Of a stretch of DNA of 9,675 nt, positions 4,908 through 9,675 are shown piece by piece. Each line of letters opens with the position of its first letter. The first letter of the stretch is position 1. The DNA lies in the NCBI GenBank assembly GCA_025465145.1, contig JAODNS010000109.1, forward strand, positions 1-9,675. Direction: 5' to 3'. The translations under genes were made by a program, and so were the position numbers. This DNA comes from Frankiales bacterium. GTDB lineage: Bacteria > Actinomycetota > Actinomycetes > Mycobacteriales > SCTD01. The notes beneath the pieces were generated by a model, which saw only the letters and a list, made by a program, of their open reading frames with translations, did no database searches and was not told the origin of the DNA.

Positions 4908-5945
4908 ATGAGGTCCGAGCGGCTGCTCCGCCCCCCGTCGACCGGTCGCCGCGCCTCGTGGGTCTACGCGCTGCGCACCACGAACCCGCCCCCGGGCGTG
5001 GAGGCGGACGGCGTCACCCGCTGGCTCGTCGTCACGCGCGCCGCCGTGCTGCCGATGACGATCTTCGCCGGGCTGGTCGCCGGGCTGCTCGCCGTCCGCG
5101 CCGACGGGTTCTCGTACGGCGACTTCCTGCTCGCGCTGCTCGGGATCACCGTCGCCCACACGGCGAACAACCTCATGAACGACCTGGCCGACGCCCAGGT
5201 CGGCACCGACACCGAGTCGTACCCGCGGGCGCTGTACGCGCCGCACCCGATCCTGTCCGGGCTGGTCACCAAGAAGCAGCTCGTCGGCGCGGTGCTCGCC
5301 TGCCAGGTGGTCGACCTCGTCGTGATGCTCGTGCTCGCCAGCCGGCACGGCTGGCCGGTCATCGCCTTCGCGCTGGCCGGCCTGCTGCTGTCGTACGCCT
5401 ACACGGCCCCGCCGCTGCGGCTGAAGAAGCACGGGCTGGGCGAGCCGGACGTCTTCCTCACCTGGGGGCCGCTCATGGTCGCCGGCACCTACTACTCGTC
5501 CGTCGGCGAGCTGCCCTGGCAGGTCTGGGTCGCGAGCGTGCCGTACGGGCTGCTCTGCACGACCGTGCTCATGGGCAAGCACATCGACAAGATCCCGTAC
5601 GACGAGCCCACCGGCACCCGGACGCTGCCGGTGCTGCTCGGCGAGCAGCGCGCCCGGACGGCCACGAAGGGGCTGCTCGTCGCCTTCTACGTGACGACGC
5701 TGCTGGCCGTCCTGGTCGGCTCCCTGCCCTGGCCGGTGCTCTTCGTCGCCGGCGGGATCCCGGTGCTGCGCAAGGTCCTCGGCGCGCTGTCCGAGCCCCG
5801 GCCGGACGAGCCGCCGCCGGGCTTCCCGGTGTGGCCGCTGTGGTTCGCCGCCATCTGCTTCGTGCACACCCGCCGGGCCGGCACGCTGCTCGTCCTGGGC
5901 CTCCTGGTGGCAGCCGTCTGCGGGCTCGGACTGCCCCTAGGCTGA
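4908..5945 (+). CDS. UbiA-family prenyltransferase
   Basis: 345 residues from the ATG at 4908. A GTG at 4803 in frame would add 35 residues, but they look non-conserved, contain the putative -10 box and begin just after the terminator. The protein is an integral membrane enzyme with about eight hydrophobic segments. The first Asp-rich motif is NNLMNDLADAQVGTD (D92, D95, D101), which binds the Mg-prenyl diphosphate. The second is HIDKIPYD (D227, D232). Between them is YTAPPLRLKKHGLGE (165-179), typical of the MenA/UbiA group, and TGTRTLPVLLGE (235-246) follows the second motif. Such enzymes transfer a polyprenyl chain to an aromatic acceptor, as MenA does to dihydroxynaphthoate in menaquinone synthesis. 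The acceptor here cannot be decided; no menaquinone genes are nearby. The small membrane protein gene follows 4 nt later. Confidence 0.88.
   Translation: MRSERLLRPPSTGRRASWVYALRTTNPPPGVEADGVTRWLVVTRAAVLPMTIFAGLVAGLLAVRADGFSYGDFLLALLGITVAHTANNLMNDLADAQVGTDTESYPRALYAPHPILSGLVTKKQLVGAVLACQVVDLVVMLVLASRHGWPVIAFALAGLLLSYAYTAPPLRLKKHGLGEPDVFLTWGPLMVAGTYYSSVGELPWQVWVASVPYGLLCTTVLMGKHIDKIPYDEPTGTRTLPVLLGEQRARTATKGLLVAFYVTTLLAVLVGSLPWPVLFVAGGIPVLRKVLGALSEPRPDEPPPGFPVWPLWFAAICFVHTRRAGTLLVLGLLVAAVCGLGLPLG
5938..5943 (+). promoter_or_regulatory. Possible -10 box for the small membrane protein
   Basis: TAGGCT, inside the last codons of the prenyltransferase gene, fits TANNNT and ends 6 nt before the ATG at 5950. 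There is no good Shine-Dalgarno sequence, so a leaderless transcript is possible beside read-through from upstream. Confidence 0.35.
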
Positions 5946-5949
5946 GCCG

Positions 5950-6273
5950 ATGGTGGACGTGCTCGTCGCGACGGTCGCCTTCGTCGTCGTCCTCGCGGTC
6001 CTGCTGGTCGGCCTGGTGCTGGTCACGGTCGCCCCGGTCTACGCCGCGCTGCAGATGGCCGAGACCCGCGGCTTCTCGACGTTCCGCTGGGCCCTCGTCT
6101 CCGCCGCCGCGGTGCTGGTGGGGCTCGGCGCCGCCTACGTCCTGCGCGGCCACGACGTGCCGAAGCTGCTCCCGCTGCTGCCGCTCGTGCTCACCTGGAC
6201 CGGGTCGCTGCTGCTGTGGCTGCTCGACGCCTCGCAGACCCGTCTCGGCGGCCGAGCCGGCCTGCACGAGTAG
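5950..6273 (+). CDS. Small membrane protein of unknown function
   Basis: 107 residues starting 4 nt after the prenyltransferase stop. Three hydrophobic segments are visible: about 4-33 (VDVLVATVAFVVVLAVLLVG onward), 47-65 and 72-93 (LLPLLPLVLTWTGSLLLWLL). Short charged loops separate them (ETRGFSTFR, RGHDVPK). There are no cysteines and no enzyme motif. Tight spacing and shared orientation suggest co-expression with the prenyltransferase, but a functional link is inference. Its stop lies only 3 bp from the stop of the convergent PIG-L gene. It is likely real, because it fills the gap between two certain genes with a coherent membrane topology. Confidence 0.75.
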   Translation: MVDVLVATVAFVVVLAVLLVGLVLVTVAPVYAALQMAETRGFSTFRWALVSAAAVLVGLGAAYVLRGHDVPKLLPLLPLVLTWTGSLLLWLLDASQTRLGGRAGLHE

Positions 6274-6276
6274 CCG

Positions 6277-6999
6277 TCAGCGGGTGTCCAGCACCCGGAA
6301 CGCCTCGGCCAGCCGGCCGTCGAGCAGCCCGCCGGCGTGCGCGTTCAGGCCGAGCCAGCCGCGCAGCATGCCCTCGAGGTCGTCCATGTGCGCCGTCTGC
6401 GACTCGTGCGCGCGCAACGCCTCGACCTTGCGGTCGAAGACGTCGGTGACGTCGACGTAGCGGTTGGCCCCGCCGCCCGTACCCGCCATGACCCACACCT
6501 CGCCGACCGTCCAAGCGTCCAGCCCCTCCTGCGCGAGCTCGAGGTGCGCGAACGGGTTGCGCGCGTCGGGGTAGACCGCGCACAGGGCCGCTTCGCCGGC
6601 GGCCATGTGGTCCGGGTGCGAGGCGTAGATGCGGTCCCAGTTCCGCTCCGGCGACTGGGTCAGCAGGCGGTGCGGCCGCTTCTGCCGGATCACCCGGCTG
6701 ATGTCCTTGCGCAGCTGCAGGGACACCTCGAGCGCGCCGTCCGGGTAGCCGAGGAAGACCACGTCCTCGACGCCGACCGCCTTGGCCGCGGCGCGCTGCT
6801 CGGCCTGCCGGATGCCGCCGATCTGGTCGCGTGGCACGTCGGGGTCGAAGCCGCCCGCGTCGCCGTCGGTCACGATGCAGTACGACACCTCGAGGCCGGC
6901 CTCGGTGAAGGTCGCGATCGTGCCGCCGGCGCCGAAGTCGACGTCGTCCGGGTGCGCGACGACGACCAGGACCCGCTCCACCACGTACTCGTCCGCCAT
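6277..6999 (-). CDS. PIG-L/LmbE family deacetylase
   Basis: 240 residues. The hallmark AHPDD (15-19) near the N-terminus and SHPDH (127-131) supply the zinc site: His16, Asp19 and His131, with Asp18 as general base. Typical flanks are DVDFGAGGTIATF and CIVTDGDAGGFDP. The family hydrolyses N-acetyl groups from GlcNAc-linked small molecules, including MshB and Mca of mycothiol metabolism and several natural-product enzymes. Length is near the 230-300 usual for the family. No signal peptide, so cytoplasmic. An AGGA ribosome site lies 7 nt upstream, and CAGGAT, 6 nt before the ATG, could also serve as a weak -10 box. It lies 27 nt downstream of the beta-propeller gene on the same strand and may be co-transcribed. 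The substrate is not decidable. Confidence 0.9.
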   Translation of the reverse strand: MADEYVVERVLVVVAHPDDVDFGAGGTIATFTEAGLEVSYCIVTDGDAGGFDPDVPRDQIGGIRQAEQRAAAKAVGVEDVVFLGYPDGALEVSLQLRKDISRVIRQKRPHRLLTQSPERNWDRIYASHPDHMAAGEAALCAVYPDARNPFAHLELAQEGLDAWTVGEVWVMAGTGGGANRYVDVTDVFDRKVEALRAHESQTAHMDDLEGMLRGWLGLNAHAGGLLDGRLAEAFRVLDTR

Positions 7000-7026
7000 G
7001 CGGACATCCTGCAGTACGAGTGTCGG

Positions 7027-8451
7027 TCAGGCGTGCTCGAGCATCGTCGCGCAGCCCCAGCCCCAGGCCTTGCTGGCCGCGAGCAGCTCCGTGCGCGGCG
7101 CGGCGCCCAGCCACTCGGCCCGGATCGGCGCCACCGTCGGCTTCGTGGCCGCCCGGTTCACGCGCAGCACGTCGATGCCGCGGCCGACGTCAGCGGTGTA
7201 GACGATGTCGTCGGTGATCCAGTACGCAGCCCAGGTGACGGCGTTCGGCGGCAGCCAGTACCCCACCTGCTTGACGGCCTTCGGGTTGCGGACGTCCAGC
7301 AGGCGGGTGCCCTGCTCGTACCAGCCCACCGCCGCGACGCCCTTGCGCTCCTGGAACCAGTGCGACGAGCAGTTGGCCGTGATGGGCGCCTTGTTGCCGG
7401 AGACGAACGGCGCGCCGGTGACCTCGGTCTTCCACTGGTCGAGCAGCTTCATCCCGCGGCCCTGCTCGGCACCCGCGATGCTCCAGGTCTGGAACTTGCC
7501 CTGGCCGTTGCAGCTGCCCGGCGGGTAGTCGTCGGTGTGCCGGTCGTCGACGTAGTCCTCCTCGGTGACGAGCAGGGTGTCCTTGGTCGCCGTGGACCGC
7601 TTGCTGTTGTGCAGGATGAAGTCGTTGACGTCGGGCTTCACGCCCTCCTTGCCGGTGCCGGTGAGCAGGCGCGGCTTCAGCGGGTCGGCCGTCAGCCGGT
7701 ACCCGAAGGCGCCGCCCGAGCCGGTGACCCACAGGGTGCCGGTGCTGTCGCGCTCGACGTCGTGGGTGGCGCCGGTCCGCATCGTGCCGGGCGTGCCGAA
7801 GCCGGTGCTGCCCATGCTCGCCGGGCTGTCGAAGGCGCCGAGCAGCTTCGGAGCCTTGAGGTCGGACAGGTCGGCCACCCACACGCGGTGGCCGCCGGTC
7901 AGCCACAGCGTCCGGCACGGGTTCGCGCCGGGGGCGACGCAGTTCGTCGTGTGGCCCGGGCCGCGCTCGGTGTCCATCGGCCCGGCGATGTTGAGCGGCA
8001 GGGTCGAGGCCAGCGTCGGCACGTTCATGTTCGCCAGGTCGACGATGAACAGGATGCCGCCGTTGCTGCCCTTCTCGCGGTCGTTGCCGACGATGGCGAC
8101 GCGGCTGTCGGCCGCGACGTCCTCGTTCTCGAAGTGCGGCAGCGGCAGGACGCCCATCGGCTTCGGCAGCGCCGGGTCGCTGATGTCGAACGTGGTGAGG
8201 CCGTCCGTGCCGGTGGCGACCAGCCGCGTCGTGCTCACCTGGTGCATGCCGATGTACGTGCCGGGGATCGTCGCGACGAGGTCCACGTTCGGGCTCGTCA
8301 GCGGCTCGGGCGTCGCCACCAGCGTCGTACCGAGCTTCGCGGCGGTCAGGCGCGCGAGGGCGACGGGATCGGTCGGCGCGGCGGCCTGGGCCACGAGCGG
8401 CAGGGTCAGTGCTGCGGCGGCAGCGGTGACGACAGCGGAGCGGATGCGCAC
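7027..8451 (-). CDS. Secreted LVIVD-repeat beta-propeller protein
   Basis: 474 residues from a GTG at 8451-8449, chosen because GGAGG lies 8 nt upstream and a clean signal peptide follows (VRIRSAVVTA, TLPLVAQA, cleavage near 23-25). The open frame continues upstream only by overlapping the divergent helicase gene. The mature protein carries repeats of the LVIVD type, here LTTFDISDPALPKPMG (85-100), ILFIVDLANMNVPTLAST (133-150), VWVADLSDLKAPKLLGAF (190-207) and TRLLDVRNPKAVKQVGYW (382-399), as in surface beta-propellers. Histidines occur in less regular loops (GHTTNC, H167; ATHDVE, H230; ILHNSK, H281; CSSHWF, H364), a pattern sometimes seen where a propeller binds a metal. The cysteines at 171, 179, 313, 361 and 467 may include disulfides. 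Role unknown; outside the cell. Confidence 0.85.
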   Translation of the reverse strand: MRIRSAVVTAAAAALTLPLVAQAAAPTDPVALARLTAAKLGTTLVATPEPLTSPNVDLVATIPGTYIGMHQVSTTRLVATGTDGLTTFDISDPALPKPMGVLPLPHFENEDVAADSRVAIVGNDREKGSNGGILFIVDLANMNVPTLASTLPLNIAGPMDTERGPGHTTNCVAPGANPCRTLWLTGGHRVWVADLSDLKAPKLLGAFDSPASMGSTGFGTPGTMRTGATHDVERDSTGTLWVTGSGGAFGYRLTADPLKPRLLTGTGKEGVKPDVNDFILHNSKRSTATKDTLLVTEEDYVDDRHTDDYPPGSCNGQGKFQTWSIAGAEQGRGMKLLDQWKTEVTGAPFVSGNKAPITANCSSHWFQERKGVAAVGWYEQGTRLLDVRNPKAVKQVGYWLPPNAVTWAAYWITDDIVYTADVGRGIDVLRVNRAATKPTVAPIRAEWLGAAPRTELLAASKAWGWGCATMLEHA

Positions 8452-8532
8452 GTCTGGTCCTCCGGAGCGAGGTGGGTCTCTCGCCCGTTTTCGACGTCGA
8501 GCCGGAGACTCCTGCTTGTCGGTGCCGCTCCC

Positions 8533-8538
8533 TAGACT
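8533..8538 (+). promoter_or_regulatory. -10 box of the pcrA/uvrD gene, leaderless start
   Basis: TAGACT is a near-consensus actinobacterial -10 hexamer that ends 7 nt before the GTG at 8546. Transcription would begin at or 1 nt before the start codon. No clear -35 is seen. The 94-nt divergent gap also holds a 10-bp palindrome, TCGACGTCGA (8491-8500), and the ribosome site of the minus-strand gene. Confidence 0.6.
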
Positions 8539-8545
8539 GGCGAGG

Positions 8546-9675
8546 GTGACGCTGCCGTACGAGGACCTGTCGCCCGCGGTGCTCGCCCCGAGCCGGCCGC
8601 GGGTGGACCTCGACCGGCTGCTCGAGGGGCTCAACCCGCAGCAGCGCGCGGCAGTGGTGCACGAGGGCAGCCCGCTGCTGGTCGTCGCGGGCGCCGGCTC
8701 GGGCAAGACGAAGGTCCTGACGACGCGCATCGCCTACCTGCTCGCGGCCCGGAGCGTGCACCCGGGCGAGGTCCTCGCGATCACCTTCACCAACAAGGCT
8801 GCTGGCGAGATGAAGGAGCGCGTCGCGGCGCTCGTCGGCGGCCGCGCCCGCGCGATGTGGGTGAGCACGTTCCACAGCGCCTGCGTGCGGATCCTGCGCG
8901 CCGAGGCCAAGAAGCTCGGCTTCACCACGACGTTCTCGATCTACGACCAGGCCGACGCGCAGCGACTCATGACGCTGGTCTGCCGCGACCTCGACCTGGA
9001 CCCGAAGCGCTTCCCGGCCCGCTCGATGAGCAACCAGGTCAGCGACCTCAAGAACGAGCTCGTCGACTGGGAGACCGCCCGCGACAAAGCCGAGAACGTC
9101 CTGCAGAAGCAGGTGGCCGGGGTCTACGCGACCTACCAGGCGCGGCTGCGCGAGGCCAACGCCATGGACTTCGACGACCTGATCATGACCACGGTCGACC
9201 TGCTGCGCGTCTTCCCGGACGTCGCCGAGCACTACAAGCGCCGGTTCCGGCACGTGCTGGTCGACGAGTACCAGGACACCAACCACGCGCAGTACACGCT
9301 GGTCCGTCTGCTGTCCCAGCCGGTCGGGCTCGACCTGTCGGCCGCGGAGCTCTGCGTCGTCGGCGACGCCGACCAGTCGATCTACGCGTTCCGCGGCGCG
9401 GACATCCGCAACATCCAGGACTTCGAGAACGACTTCCCCGGCGCCGAGGTCGTGCTGCTCGAGCAGAACTACCGCTCCACCCAGACGATCCTGTCCGCGG
9501 CCAACGCGGTGATCGCCCGCAACCCGGAGCGCAAGGACAAGCGGCTGTGGACCGACTCCGGCGACGGCGACCTCGTCGTCGGCTACGTCGCCGACAACGA
9601 CCACGACGAGTCCGCGTTCGACGCGGGCGAGGTGGACCGACTCCACGACGACCACGCCGTGAAGCACACGGACGA
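8546..9675 (+). CDS. pcrA: ATP-dependent DNA helicase PcrA/UvrD, N-terminal part
   Basis: 376 codons are open from the GTG at 8546 to the window edge, where the gene is cut. Superfamily 1A helicase motifs appear in order: Q motif LNPQQRAAV (29-37), Walker A AGAGSGKT (48-55), motif Ia ITFTNKAAGEM (79-89), STFHSACVRIL (motif Ib region), Walker B DEYQDT (240-245), motif III GDADQSIYAFRGA (273-285) and motif IV LLEQNYRST (304-312). The protein unwinds DNA 3' to 5' in nucleotide excision repair and in clearing recombination intermediates and stalled complexes. The ending GYVADNDHDE fits the start of domain 2A/2B in actinobacterial PcrA (UvrD1). About half the protein (usual length 730-800) lies beyond the window. 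A GTG start is chosen because it follows the -10 box at leaderless distance; no ATG lies upstream of the Q motif in frame. Confidence 0.93.
   Translation, partial: MTLPYEDLSPAVLAPSRPRVDLDRLLEGLNPQQRAAVVHEGSPLLVVAGAGSGKTKVLTTRIAYLLAARSVHPGEVLAITFTNKAAGEMKERVAALVGGRARAMWVSTFHSACVRILRAEAKKLGFTTTFSIYDQADAQRLMTLVCRDLDLDPKRFPARSMSNQVSDLKNELVDWETARDKAENVLQKQVAGVYATYQARLREANAMDFDDLIMTTVDLLRVFPDVAEHYKRRFRHVLVDEYQDTNHAQYTLVRLLSQPVGLDLSAAELCVVGDADQSIYAFRGADIRNIQDFENDFPGAEVVLLEQNYRSTQTILSAANAVIARNPERKDKRLWTDSGDGDLVVGYVADNDHDESAFDAGEVDRLHDDHAVKHTD

Noticed and set aside
3180..5867. 895-codon open frame on the minus strand across the riboswitch, protease, Lys-rich and prenyltransferase genes
   Set aside because: It runs antisense through three supported genes, a terminator and the riboswitch; the composition is that of a shadow frame.
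8491..8500. TCGACGTCGA palindrome as a LexA (SOS) box for the helicase gene
   Set aside because: The actinobacterial SOS box is TCGAAC-N4-GTTCGA; this palindrome lacks the AAC/GTT arms and spacing. It may be chance in GC-rich DNA.
6337..9667. Long open frames opposite the deacetylase, beta-propeller and helicase genes
   Set aside because: Each lies antisense to a gene with family motifs and shows none itself.

Overview
The window comes from a high-GC Gram-positive bacterium, almost certainly an actinomycete (Actinomycetota). The reasons are the very high GC with strong G/C bias at third codon positions, the fused LivF-LivG ATPase, secreted proteins with Ala-rich signal peptides, and several start codons placed 6-7 nt after a TANNNT -10 box, as in actinobacterial leaderless transcripts. 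Order and genus cannot be fixed. Two genes are cut by the window edges: the permease at the left and a PcrA/UvrD helicase at the right. No tRNA, rRNA, CRISPR array or insertion sequence is visible.

Layout. (1) 1-3176, plus strand: the end of a branched-chain amino acid type ABC operon. It holds a LivM-like permease C-terminus with an unusual cytoplasmic tail carrying a CxxC...HxH motif, a single polypeptide containing both ATPases (LivF then LivG), and a secreted, Pro/Ala-rich, C-terminally membrane-anchored protein of unknown function. The genes overlap by 4 nt or are separated by 1 nt. (2) 3177-4733, plus strand: the most interesting part. A sigma-28/WhiG-type promoter (TAAC-N15-GCCGATAC) is followed about 20 nt later by a GEMM-I (cyclic-di-GMP class I type) riboswitch aptamer. 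A hairpin carrying the Shine-Dalgarno sequence in its loop then runs to the base before the start codon of a secreted matrixin zinc protease. The protease gene is followed after 30 nt by an exported acidic/Lys-rich repeat protein, and a strong terminator hairpin closes the unit. (3) 4734-6273, plus strand: a UbiA-family prenyltransferase and a small three-helix membrane protein. (4) 6277-8451, minus strand: a secreted LVIVD-type beta-propeller protein and a PIG-L/LmbE deacetylase. (5) 8546-9675, plus strand: the N-terminal part of PcrA/UvrD helicase, divergent from the beta-propeller gene, with a near-consensus -10 box.

How it fits together. The ABC genes form an uptake system. The riboswitch unit looks like a c-di-GMP-responsive surface-remodelling module. 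WhiG-type sigma factors are themselves controlled by c-di-GMP through the anti-sigma factor RsiG in Streptomyces and relatives, so both transcription and translation of the protease could answer to the same messenger. The module recalls the Clostridioides difficile protease PPEP-1/Zmp1, which is also under a c-di-GMP-I riboswitch and cleaves surface adhesins. The remaining genes are ordinary actinobacterial functions with no obvious link to the module.
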